64,000 bases of DNA, from NCBI GenBank assembly GCA_016212665.1, contig JACREZ010000004.1, positions 44,250 to 108,249 on the forward strand, written 5' to 3'. Shown here one piece after another: positions 23,906 to 34,439 of this stretch. Position numbers and translations under genes: made by a program. The notes beneath the pieces are model-generated. The model did no database searches. It was not told the origin of the DNA and saw only the letters and a program-made list of their open reading frames with translations. Position 1 is the first letter of the stretch, and every line of letters starts with the position of its first letter. This DNA is from Ignavibacteriota bacterium. Lineage in GTDB: Bacteria > Bacteroidota > Ignavibacteria > UBA10030 > SZUA-254.

Positions 23906-25286
23906 AACTTTTTCTCACGATAGGTTCAAACCCAACGGCTGAGTACGAACCGGCTTTTCCGTTCAAAATGTATTTACCTTTATATTCCCGTCGAACGACT
24001 CGTTCAAGCATTTCGATGAACGCATCAATATCTTCTTCATTATTGTAACAGCCGAGCGATGCGCGAACCATTCCCGGCATTTCGGATTTATCGCCGTCTA
24101 ACATTCGCTTGCTGAAGTATTCGTCCTGTTCGGGAGTAACTTTTAGCAAACGTTTCACATACGGATGCGCGCAGAAGCAACCGTTCCGCAAACCGATTCC
24201 TCCTTCGACGCTGAAGATTGCCGCAACGAGACCATGGTCAAGTCCGTCAACATTAAACGTCATCACTCCAACTTTCTCTTTGAAATTATTTAGCGGACCG
24301 TATAACGTTACGCCGGAGATTTTCTTCAACTTCGAATATGCATAGTCAAGAAGTTGTGTTTCATGTTCAGCAATGTTCTGCATCCCGATTGATTGAAGTA
24401 TTGAAATGACTTTGGCAAAAGCAATCGCTCCCGGCACGTTCGGACTTCCCGCTTCTTCACGATGCGGCGGTGCGTTCCAGTACGCTTCTTCAAGCGTCAC
24501 AACATTTACCACTCCGCCACCAACCATGTCGGGGTCGCCCTGCTCAAAAAATTCCCTCGCACCAATCAACACGCCTATGCCGAACGGAGCGTACATTTTA
24601 TGAGCGGTGAACGCGATAAAATCAATATGTTCAGGATTGTCATCCGGCAAAATATTGATTGGACAATGCGGCGCGAGTTGTGCGGCATCCACAAAAATCT
24701 TTGCACCGGCTTCGTGCGCCCACTTCGCAATCGTATGAATCGGGTTACATATTCCTGTGATGTTTGAAGCGCCTGTTACCGCAACCAACTTGAGTTTGCT
24801 TTGATATTTCCTGATGGCATTTTTCAATTCATCAAGTTTCAAATGTCCGTCATCTTCCACTCCGATATGAATGACTGTTGCATGTTTTCGCCACGGCAGA
24901 TCGTTCGAATGATGCTCCATCTGCGTGCAGATAACAACATCATCTTTTTCGAATCCGAAGCGATTGCTCAGTTTGTTGATGGCTTCCGTCGTGTTCTTGA
25001 CCAGCACGACAACATTTTTTTCTAAGTCCGCACCGACAAACTTCCCGATAGTCTCATGCGCCTCATCAAACAAATCGGTCGAAACCAACGATTTCAATCC
25101 GGTCCCGCGATGAACGCCAGAATACCACGGCATATACTCTTCAATGGATTTCAGAACAGAACGGAACGTCGGTGTGCTTGCACCGTTATCAAGAAAAACA
25201 TAGCGTTTCTGTGTTCCGTCGAGTAACGGAACTTGTGTGTCAATACCGACGACATCGGCACGGAGTGTATTTAAAAAATTAATCAT
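23904..25286 (-). CDS. Class V aminotransferase / cysteine desulfurase-like protein
   Basis: This 460-residue fold-type I PLP protein has the Schiff-base lysine Lys230 in FTAHKMYAPFG, His125-His126 in TQMEHHSNDLPW (the PLP-stacking region of SufS/CsdA), and FVDAAQLAPH. A NGCFCAHPYVKRLL segment near residue 375 takes the place of the SufS active-site cysteine loop but has two Cys, so sulfur chemistry is possible but not certain. No SufE, IscU or Fe-S genes are adjacent. Its start overlaps the stop of the upstream PIN toxin gene by 1 nt (TAATG). Confidence 0.8.
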   Translation of the reverse strand: MINFLNTLRADVVGIDTQVPLLDGTQKRYVFLDNGASTPTFRSVLKSIEEYMPWYSGVHRGTGLKSLVSTDLFDEAHETIGKFVGADLEKNVVVLVKNTTEAINKLSNRFGFEKDDVVICTQMEHHSNDLPWRKHATVIHIGVEDDGHLKLDELKNAIRKYQSKLKLVAVTGASNITGICNPIHTIAKWAHEAGAKIFVDAAQLAPHCPINILPDDNPEHIDFIAFTAHKMYAPFGIGVLIGAREFFEQGDPDMVGGGVVNVVTLEEAYWNAPPHREEAGSPNVPGAIAFAKVISILQSIGMQNIAEHETQLLDYAYSKLKKISGVTLYGPLNNFKEKVGVMTFNVDGLDHGLVAAIFSVEGGIGLRNGCFCAHPYVKRLLKVTPEQDEYFSKRMLDGDKSEMPGMVRASLGCYNNEEDIDAFIEMLERVVRREYKGKYILNGKAGSYSAVGFEPIVRKS

Positions 25287-25675
25287 TACAGAATTTCAAC
25301 TGAAATATTTTCTACTTCGATGAAGTGATTGTCTTGTGTAAGGAGTGTAAGTTCAAACTGCCGGCAAAGAGCCGCAATCCAAATATCATTCTCAGGAATC
25401 GGTTTACCTTTTGCTCGTAGTGTATTTTTTATTCTACCGTAGTGTTCCCCTGTATCTTTATCGGTTTTCAAAACAATTGTTTGCTTTGCAAACTCTTGAA
25501 GGCGGGTAACATTTTGATGAACCTTTATTGATTTGTATGCGCCATAGAATAATTCACCCAATACAATGCTCGGAGTGAAAACTTCTGAATAATCAGAAAT
25601 CTTACGCTGAACAATTTTGTTTGAAGCAAATAACGCTATGACAATATTTGTATCTAAAGCAATCCTACCACTCAT
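25286..25675 (-). CDS. PIN domain toxin (VapC-like)
   Basis: This 129-residue protein has the full PIN acidic set: Asp8 (ALDTNIVIAL), Glu41 (GELFYGA), Asp97 (ENDIWIAA) and Asp115 (TQDNHF). It should be a Mg-dependent RNase, typically cleaving tRNA or rRNA. It overlaps its antitoxin gene by 11 nt upstream and the PLP-enzyme gene by 1 nt downstream. Confidence 0.88.
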   Translation of the reverse strand: MSGRIALDTNIVIALFASNKIVQRKISDYSEVFTPSIVLGELFYGAYKSIKVHQNVTRLQEFAKQTIVLKTDKDTGEHYGRIKNTLRAKGKPIPENDIWIAALCRQFELTLLTQDNHFIEVENISVEIL

Positions 25676-25886
25676 GCTCTGCTATCTGCTCACATCCATC
25701 TTCGATTTCTTTTTTCATTATCTCTAAATCCGACGGTTCAATCAAACCGGCAAAACCGAGAAGAGACTTACCTGAACCGAATTTTGAATTTTCATTGTTA
25801 AGTTGGTTTAAAAATTCCAGAACTTCTGATTGTTTCTCAGGTTCAAGTTGAGAAATTTTATTTGTAATCGTTTCTGTCAATGTCAT
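25665..25886 (-). CDS. DUF2281-like antitoxin
   Basis: This 73-residue protein begins TETITNKISQLEPEKQSEVLEFLNQL, the helical pattern of DUF2281 antitoxins. It is followed by a variable C-terminal part likely to wrap the toxin. It overlaps the PIN toxin gene by 11 nt. Confidence 0.75.
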   Translation of the reverse strand: MTLTETITNKISQLEPEKQSEVLEFLNQLNNENSKFGSGKSLLGFAGLIEPSDLEIMKKEIEDGCEQIAEHEW

Positions 25887-26067
25887 CGTAATTCTGATTT
25901 ATTATTTCGAGTCAAATGTAACCATTTCTCCCTAATTTCCACAACGTTACGATAATAGGTTTTAGGTAAAAGGTGATATGTGAAAAGTTTAATTCTGAAT
26001 ACTAAGTACTTTGTACTCAACAACTCATCTACTCAACTACTTTTTCATTTTAAATTTTGAATTGGCT
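25887..26067. repeat. Intergenic quasi-repeats
   Basis: The gap contains AGGTTTTAGGTAAAAGGTG words (25955-25985), AATACTAAGTACTTTGTACTC words (25997-26018), and CAACTCATCTACTCAACTAC words (26020-26040). The middle theme reappears at 33490-33520. No gene is seen. Confidence 0.5.
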
Positions 26068-26958
26068 TCAGCCACGCGGGTGAAACGTCCGATGCACTTC
26101 TTTTAAATACTCCCGGTCAATGTGCGTGTAAATTTCCGTTGTTGAAATATCGGAGTGACCGAGCATTTCCTGAACAGCGCGCAAATCTGCGCCACCTTCA
26201 AGCAGGTGCGTTGCAAAAGAATGACGAAACGTGTGCGGGTGAACTTCCTTCTTGATTCCGGCTTTCATGGTGTACTCACGAACAATGTTCCAAACCGCCA
26301 TTCGACTCATCGGTCTCCCTCGTGCGTTAAGAAACAACACATCACGCCCGCGACCTAACGTTCCGAGATTCAATCGAACTTTTTCTTTATAGATTTCAAT
26401 CCACTCCAAGGCAGATTTTCCAATCGGCACAAGTCGCTCCTTCGCTCCTTTGCCAAATACTCTAACAAATCCTTCGTTGGGATACACATCCGATTGTCTC
26501 AGCGTAATCAACTCGGTCACACGCAAACCACATGCGTACATAGTTTCCAACATCGTCTTGTCCCGAATGCCAAGCGGTTCCGATGTGTTTGGTTGGGCGA
26601 GAATTTTTTCTATTTCATGTTGATGTAATACATCGGGTAACTTCTGTGCAAGTTTCGGAGTCTCTACATCCTCCGTCGGATTGTATTTCGTGATTCCTTC
26701 TCTCACTAAAAATTTATGAAACCCCTTGATGGCAGAAAGGTTTCTCGCGACACTCTTCGCCGATAAACCTAAATCGTATAAAGTTGCAAGGAATCCAGAG
26801 ATGAATTCATCTGTTATTTTTTCAACCGAAGTAATTCCACCTTCATCAAGATGAGCAAGGTAACGCTTCAAATCAAGTTGATATGATGCGTAGGTGTTCT
26901 TTGAAATGCCTTTCTCGAAGTTCAGAAAGTTGAGATATGAAGTGAGATGCTTATTCAT
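26068..26958 (-). CDS. xerD: Tyrosine recombinase XerD-type
   Basis: This 296-residue protein has the N-terminal SAM-like core-binding domain (LNFEKGISKNTYASYQLDL) and a catalytic domain with the Arg in ACGLRVTEL, HTFRHSFATHLLEGGADLR, the His in MLGHSDIS and the tyrosine in TTEIYTHI. This length and sequence fit the chromosomal XerC/XerD family, which resolves dimers at dif, rather than a phage integrase. It overlaps the upstream symporter gene by 8 nt. No second Xer gene and no dif site were recognised in the window. Confidence 0.88.
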   Translation of the reverse strand: MNKHLTSYLNFLNFEKGISKNTYASYQLDLKRYLAHLDEGGITSVEKITDEFISGFLATLYDLGLSAKSVARNLSAIKGFHKFLVREGITKYNPTEDVETPKLAQKLPDVLHQHEIEKILAQPNTSEPLGIRDKTMLETMYACGLRVTELITLRQSDVYPNEGFVRVFGKGAKERLVPIGKSALEWIEIYKEKVRLNLGTLGRGRDVLFLNARGRPMSRMAVWNIVREYTMKAGIKKEVHPHTFRHSFATHLLEGGADLRAVQEMLGHSDISTTEIYTHIDREYLKEVHRTFHPRG

Positions 26959-28471
26959 CTTTTAATTTGCCACGCGCATCGGAGGTGCGTGGCAAGTAAT
27001 TCACCAGAATACTTGCAACTATTGTTGTAACACTTCCAATCATTGTGTACCATGTCCAACCAATCTTCCCAAATGTTACAACCAGAATCATTGCAATAAT
27101 GCCTGATACGAAACCAATAATTGCTGATGTTTGATTCACTTTCTTGAATAGAATTCCGAGAAGAAAAAGTCCCAGCAAACCACCATACGTGAACGATGCG
27201 ACACCGAGAGCAACCTCTACGAGTGTTTTGGATTGATTATAAATGAAGAAAATCGCCATTCCCACCATCATGACAGACCAAATGAGAGTAACGATTCGGG
27301 AAACGAACAAATCTTTTTGTTCGGAATTGTTCTTGCCAAAATATGGTTTGTACAAATCTGCCATCGTAGCGTGAGCGAGAGAGTTGACCGAGCCGGAAAG
27401 TGTGGACATCGCCGCGGCGAGAAGTCCCGCGATAATTAAACCGGAAATTCCTGTCGGTATTCGTTCGATGATAAACTTGGGAAATATTTCATCTGCTTTC
27501 AGCAAACGTAAATCCGCGAGTGATGCGCCTCCGTAATACACATACAGCAAAACTCCAATTGCGAGGAAAATAGCAAACTGAACAATAACGATAATTCCAC
27601 TTCCAATAAGCGCTTTCTGACTGTCACGAAGTGTTTTCGTCGTGAGCAATCGTTGAACAATCAGTTGGTCGGTTCCATGCGATGCCATCGAAAGAAACGC
27701 GCCTCCGAGAATGCTTGCAATCAATGTATATGGTTTCGAGAAAAACTCTCCGAATGTATTTTCAAATCCTAAATTCATCAATGAAGTTTTATTTGATGCT
27801 GATGCAACTGACATTGCCTGTGAAAATCCACCCGGAATTTCATCAAGCAAAACAAACAGCGCCGCAAGCGCGCCGATTAAATAAATAAACATCTGCACAA
27901 CATCCGTCCAAATCACAGCACGAACACCGCCGATGAATACGTACGCCAGCGTCATCACTGCCATTACGACGATGGAGATAATATAGATTTGCTCGTTTGG
28001 AACATCGGTAAATGTTTGCCAACCTTTGAAGAGTATTGCAAGTGGAATTGCCGTCGCAAACAACCGAACGCCATCGGCAACAAGCCGCGTAACCATAAAC
28101 GTACTGCTTGCAATGTTCCTCGTCTTCGCTCCGAAACGATCGTTGAGAAACGCGTACGCAGTTTGCAACTCGCCAGCTCTGTATTGCGGGAGAAAAACGA
28201 AACTGACAACAATTCTTCCGATTAAATATCCGATTGTGACTTGAAGAAAATTGAGATTGGTGAGATAGGCGAGGCCGGGAATGCTGATGAAGGTCAGCGT
28301 GCTTGTTTCTGTTGCAACGATAGCGAAGCAGACCGCCCACCACGGAATATTTCTGCCGCCAAGAAAATAATCCGATGCCGACGTTTGTTTACCACCGGTA
28401 AAAATTCCGACGAGCGCGACACCGACAAGATACGCGCCCACGATAAAATAATCGAGAGAGGAAAAACCCAC
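26951..28471 (-). CDS. Sodium:solute symporter family protein
   Basis: This 506-residue protein has about 13 hydrophobic segments and the SSS family features GFSSLDYFIVGAYLVGVAL, DYFLGGRNIPWWAVCFAI, ATETSTLTFISIPG, and the GLLAAAMSTLSGSVNSLAHAT motif near helix 8. Members move sugars, amino acids, sialic acid or other solutes with Na+. The substrate cannot be read from sequence. It is coupled to xerD by an 8-nt overlap. Confidence 0.88.
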   Translation of the reverse strand: MGFSSLDYFIVGAYLVGVALVGIFTGGKQTSASDYFLGGRNIPWWAVCFAIVATETSTLTFISIPGLAYLTNLNFLQVTIGYLIGRIVVSFVFLPQYRAGELQTAYAFLNDRFGAKTRNIASSTFMVTRLVADGVRLFATAIPLAILFKGWQTFTDVPNEQIYIISIVVMAVMTLAYVFIGGVRAVIWTDVVQMFIYLIGALAALFVLLDEIPGGFSQAMSVASASNKTSLMNLGFENTFGEFFSKPYTLIASILGGAFLSMASHGTDQLIVQRLLTTKTLRDSQKALIGSGIIVIVQFAIFLAIGVLLYVYYGGASLADLRLLKADEIFPKFIIERIPTGISGLIIAGLLAAAMSTLSGSVNSLAHATMADLYKPYFGKNNSEQKDLFVSRIVTLIWSVMMVGMAIFFIYNQSKTLVEVALGVASFTYGGLLGLFLLGILFKKVNQTSAIIGFVSGIIAMILVVTFGKIGWTWYTMIGSVTTIVASILVNYLPRTSDARGKLKDE

Positions 28472-28516
28472 TACAACATCCCGGCAGAATGTCGTTGCAT
28501 GAGTATCGGGAGGACG

Positions 28517-28852
28517 TTAGTTCTTAAGCGCGTCAGCAACCGTTTTATGAATAGAGAACATCCGGTCGAGTTGCGTAATCTTCATCAGGTCTTGCACATG
28601 TTTGTGAACATGCACAAGATGCACAGTACCGCCATGCTGTCGCATTGTGCGGTCGGCGATGAGCAATGCGCTCAAGCCGCTACTGTCGCAGAACTCAACC
28701 TTCGTCATATCAACGATAAGTTTGTGCGCCTGCTTCGGTTTGCAAAGCAGGAGAAATTCTGCTTTTAATTCGGGAGCGACGCTCGCATCGAGTTTCCGCT
28801 CCTGCAACTTAAGAACGGTCGAATGTCCGTTTTTTTCGACTGTAAAATTCAT
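28517..28852 (-). CDS. STAS domain anti-anti-sigma factor-like protein
   Basis: This 111-residue single-domain protein has the SpoIIAA-type motif VEFCDSSGLSALL; Ser57 or Ser58 is the expected phosphorylation site. The partner kinase (RsbW/SpoIIAB-like) and phosphatase are not in the window. It may regulate a distant sigma factor or another target. It lies 13 nt after the GT9-like gene on the same strand. Confidence 0.85.
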   Translation of the reverse strand: MNFTVEKNGHSTVLKLQERKLDASVAPELKAEFLLLCKPKQAHKLIVDMTKVEFCDSSGLSALLIADRTMRQHGGTVHLVHVHKHVQDLMKITQLDRMFSIHKTVADALKN

Positions 28853-28865
28853 ATTGATAATGATT

Positions 28866-29405
28866 TCAAAACATTGATAAACATGCCGCGAACTTATCGT
28901 ACATGACCTGCGGCGAAGCCGGCATCTTGAGATTTAATTGAACGTTGAAAAACGCGTCGGAGGCAGAGTTTGCAAACCCGACCCGCGCCTTCGCTTTTGA
29001 TGCCTTGCAAATATACGCAGTGTGAAGAACGAAACCAAGATTTAAATCAATTGCAACATCATATTCTTTTTCAAGGATTCTCTGCATCAATCCCTGACTT
29101 GGCAGGTACAACTTGTTCACGTCGTTGTTCGTCATGCGAATCACCTCGCATTTGGAAAATTCGATGAGTGACGTTGCCCGTGTGCTGTTATTAATCACGG
29201 TTAATTGCAAATGATTGAGCCGCGCCCGGAATGCCCGAAGAGCATTGCTTGCAATGATTGCTTCTTCGTATCCCAACGGCAGAGTAATCAACACGCTTTT
29301 CGCCCCGGAAAAAAAATTCGTGAGCGGTTGTGGCTCATCTTTTTCTTTTCTGAATTGGAACTTCGCGTATTGAAGTCCTACATATGCTTTTGTTCGTTCA
29401 AACAT
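28866..29405 (-). CDS. Half-length GT9 (heptosyltransferase)-like protein
   Basis: This 179-residue protein resembles the N-terminal domain of family 9 glycosyltransferases: SVLITLPLGYEEAIIASNALR, then YDVAIDLNLGFVLHTAYICK and ARVGFAN. Family enzymes are about 330-350 residues long and bind the sugar nucleotide in a C-terminal domain, which is missing here. Catalysis is therefore doubtful. The protein may be a repurposed half-domain, as in some short Bacteroidota proteins. Its start overlaps the stop of the restriction endonuclease gene by 1 nt (TGATG). Confidence 0.6.
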   Translation of the reverse strand: MFERTKAYVGLQYAKFQFRKEKDEPQPLTNFFSGAKSVLITLPLGYEEAIIASNALRAFRARLNHLQLTVINNSTRATSLIEFSKCEVIRMTNNDVNKLYLPSQGLMQRILEKEYDVAIDLNLGFVLHTAYICKASKAKARVGFANSASDAFFNVQLNLKMPASPQVMYDKFAACLSMF

Positions 29406-30547
29406 CAGACCTCCAATTGTTCTTTTCGATTTTCCAAATCAGATTCTTCTGAATCGTCATTATAGTTGAACTCTACTTTACTTTGCCTGATTATTTCACC
29501 GAGTACTTTGTTCAAATTACCTTCTTCAACTACAGTCTGAAATATTGAAAGCAATCCGGGAATATTGATAATTTCTTCAATACACGACATGTAACGTGTA
29601 ACAATCATTGTTACAGCATATTGTCTTTCTGCCTGTTTTTGAATTTTTTGTTTGATTGCTTCTATTGAGTCAGTAGACTTGACAACAAAGGTAATTGGAT
29701 ATTTTTCAATCTTATCAATATCTAAGAAATACTTTTTTACATCTACCGTTTCTGTAACTTGGAAAAACCTCCCAAGTGGTTTCATGACAAAATCAATTCC
29801 ACCGTCATTAGCATTTGTTCTTCCTGTCTTATATAATTTCAAATTATCTTTTCGGATTTCATCCGGATCGAAGCCCCAATACAATTTTTGATTATGATAA
29901 TAATACTTCAGAATACTGTAGCTAACAATCTCAAAAATACGCGCGTCCACCGATGGTTGAAGTAAATCCGAAATAAATCGGATGAGTTTTTCGTCTTTGT
30001 ATTTTTCGGCATCTTCACAAAACTGAATAAATTTATCAAATGCGCTTTTCTTCGCTTCTACGTAAGCATCAATGACTTTCATAACAGTCTCAGCAATATC
30101 AAAATTCTTTTTGCTGATTCGAATACGTAGGAGATTTTGATTAAACCAATATTTATTCGATAGATGGTCTCGAAGAATGGGAATATATTCACATGTTGGA
30201 AAATACTTTTTGAACTCCTCATTCATTCTGTGGTTCAGTGCATGGTTTTGTAATTTCTGACCAAAAGGAAGTTCTCTTTGTCTTTCAAACAGGTCAGAAA
30301 ATATTGCACCTTCATAGTTCTTATATCGTCCTGATTTATTGAATCCTTTTGCTACGTAATCCTCAACTAAAACATAAATAGCATAGAGATTGGCAAAACT
30401 CCCTCTTGATTTCGAGCCTCTATTTGCAGACTTAGTTTTGATGTTCAGATATTGGAGCAATTCACTCGTAGCAAATATCTTATCAAACGTTTTTGGAAAT
30501 GCCTGCTTTAAGATACTTTTGATTTTTTTCGTGAATTCGTGTTCCAT
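29405..30547 (-). CDS. Putative type II restriction endonuclease
   Basis: This 380-residue protein was not recognised as a named enzyme. It follows and overlaps by 40 nt a DNA methyltransferase gene, the usual order of a type II system. A possible PD-(D/E)xK core is Glu206 in a helix (ARIFEIVSYSILK), Asp252 in NDGGIDFVM and the strand RFFQVTETVDV about 10 residues later; the expected lysine is not clear. The gene is visibly more AT-rich than ligA and the housekeeping genes around it, in keeping with horizontal transfer. Confidence in the restriction role comes mainly from position. Confidence 0.65.
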   Translation of the reverse strand: MEHEFTKKIKSILKQAFPKTFDKIFATSELLQYLNIKTKSANRGSKSRGSFANLYAIYVLVEDYVAKGFNKSGRYKNYEGAIFSDLFERQRELPFGQKLQNHALNHRMNEEFKKYFPTCEYIPILRDHLSNKYWFNQNLLRIRISKKNFDIAETVMKVIDAYVEAKKSAFDKFIQFCEDAEKYKDEKLIRFISDLLQPSVDARIFEIVSYSILKYYYHNQKLYWGFDPDEIRKDNLKLYKTGRTNANDGGIDFVMKPLGRFFQVTETVDVKKYFLDIDKIEKYPITFVVKSTDSIEAIKQKIQKQAERQYAVTMIVTRYMSCIEEIINIPGLLSIFQTVVEEGNLNKVLGEIIRQSKVEFNYNDDSEESDLENRKEQLEV

Positions 30548-31410
30548 TGTTTTTTCTTTTCAAACAAAGCAAGAGTTGTTTGTTTTTCATCTACGGGTAA
30601 TTCGTATGACTTTCTTTCTCGTTGTAACAATTCACCGTTGTATTCAGATGTAATTTGTAAACGGCGAAGACCGACTTTAACATACTCTTCATTGATTTCA
30701 ATACCTACTGATTTTCTTTTGAGTTGTTTCGATACATAGGATGTTGTAAACGTTCCCGAAAACGGGTCAACTACTAAGTCGCCCTCATTACTACTTGCCT
30801 TTATAATTCTTTCCAATAATGCAATCGGTTTTTGGGTGGGATGGTTTTCATATTCATCCATACGATAACGGACTCGATGAATTTGCCAGACATTTCCCGG
30901 AACTTTCTTTGAATTATAAACAGTCGGTATTGACTTCCTGTAATCTATCAATTTTCGAACAGCGCCTGTTCGGGCGTCAACCAAAATATCATCCGCATTA
31001 AAAGTATAATTGTTTGCATCTTTTACACAGTGAAGTATCGGTTCATACAAAGAACCAAAATACTTCCTCGCCTGTACACTTGAACTGTCATACGTCCAAA
31101 CGATTCGGGATAAAATTGTAAGTCTTTCACGAAGAAAAATATCAAAGTAGGGCATGTTCTGCGTCGCAGTCATTACATAAAGCGAACCAGTATCTTTAAG
31201 CTTTGTTACACAGAGCTCAAGCCACGTGTAGCACCATTGAAGATAGGCGCTATCCGACTGCCATTTATCAGGTACATCGACAAACATTTTCCCGATATTG
31301 TACGGCGGGTCAGCAAAAATCAAATCAATAGATTTGTCCTCAAATATGTCAAGGACTTCAAGAACATCGCCCCAGATTATTTTATGACCATTCTTTTGAA
31401 ATGTCTTCAT
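30508..31410 (-). CDS. Site-specific DNA methyltransferase (N6-adenine or N4-cytosine, beta order)
   Basis: This 300-residue protein has the catalytic motif DPPYNIGK at residues 34-41, and the AdoMet motif VDPFSGTFTTS at residues 214-224 near the end. That order is the beta group. The middle holds the target recognition region. DPPYNIGK is frequent in YhdJ/DpnA-like adenine methylases, but the recognition site cannot be deduced here. It would protect the host DNA from the endonuclease encoded just downstream. Confidence 0.88.
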   Translation of the reverse strand: MKTFQKNGHKIIWGDVLEVLDIFEDKSIDLIFADPPYNIGKMFVDVPDKWQSDSAYLQWCYTWLELCVTKLKDTGSLYVMTATQNMPYFDIFLRERLTILSRIVWTYDSSSVQARKYFGSLYEPILHCVKDANNYTFNADDILVDARTGAVRKLIDYRKSIPTVYNSKKVPGNVWQIHRVRYRMDEYENHPTQKPIALLERIIKASSNEGDLVVDPFSGTFTTSYVSKQLKRKSVGIEINEEYVKVGLRRLQITSEYNGELLQRERKSYELPVDEKQTTLALFEKKKQWNTNSRKKSKVS

Positions 31411-31473
31411 TGAGTTTTTTTTTCACTATAACAATATACAATTTGATTTCTTCGAGACAAATGCTTCCCAAGA

Positions 31474-33620
<2,147 letters not shown>

Positions 33621-34439
33621 TCACTGCTTTCCCCCTGCAATCTTTTGTAATTTATCAAGCGTGCTTGGCGCGATCGTAACGTTCCACATCGGCTTTTTCA
33701 TTTGACTGAGAATCCCGATTCGCTCACCGTTGAACGTGAGAATAATTCCGCGCGCGTTATCCGTTGATAGTTCAAAGTACTGCCTTCCTTCGCATCGAAT
33801 CCGACCTAACGGCGGCAATGTTTGCTCTTTGATTTCCGCCCCATCAATGACAATCCGTACCCACACACTTTCCACCGCTGAACCTTCTAGCACTAAACTG
33901 TCGAGCGCAAAACTTGTATCAGTCGAATCCGAAAGAAACGGCGACGCAACGGAATCCGAAACTTGTTTTGTCTCCCACTCGTTCACGACATCGGCAAATC
34001 GCACTTCCTGTACACTCGGACTTTCCGAAATTGAATTTTTCCAATATAAAAGCCCGATAAAACTGACAAGGATAACAACCGTGATAAGAAAGAGAATTCT
34101 AAACTGATGACTTCGTTTCGGCTTCAAAATTTCCGGGTACTTCATCGCCGATGAGCCCGGAAGATTTGTTGTAGTTACCTGAGAAGAAACGGTCGAGGAG
34201 ATTCTTCCGCTCGGTTGTTCTTGTTTACCTGTCGTTGATTGTTCATGCAATTCTACTCCAACAAATTCTGCATAATCTTTGATGAACGATTGAATGTACA
34301 ACTCCGGCAACGCAATGGGTTTTCCATCTTCGAGCGCTTCAAGATATTTTTTATTGATGCGGGTTGATTGAGCAACATCATCGAGTGAACATCCCTTCTC
34401 TTCCCTCGCCTGTTTCAGTTTGGCGCCGATATCGTTCAC
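33621..34439 (-). CDS. RodZ-like helix-turn-helix membrane protein
   Basis: This 272-residue protein has a Xre-type helix-turn-helix at residues 1-70 (GAKLKQAREEKGCSLDDVAQSTRINKKYLEALEDG), a transmembrane helix around residues 125-145 and a C-terminal DUF4115-like beta domain. This is the RodZ layout, linking the MreB cytoskeleton to the cell wall. Start overlaps the stop of the upstream kinase gene by 4 nt (ATGA). Confidence 0.8.
   Translation of the reverse strand: MNDIGAKLKQAREEKGCSLDDVAQSTRINKKYLEALEDGKPIALPELYIQSFIKDYAEFVGVELHEQSTTGKQEQPSGRISSTVSSQVTTTNLPGSSAMKYPEILKPKRSHQFRILFLITVVILVSFIGLLYWKNSISESPSVQEVRFADVVNEWETKQVSDSVASPFLSDSTDTSFALDSLVLEGSAVESVWVRIVIDGAEIKEQTLPPLGRIRCEGRQYFELSTDNARGIILTFNGERIGILSQMKKPMWNVTIAPSTLDKLQKIAGGKQ

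Noticed and set aside
26068..26958. Phage or integron integrase marking a genomic island
   Set aside because: Length and motifs fit housekeeping XerC/XerD; no attachment-site duplication or phage genes were seen nearby.
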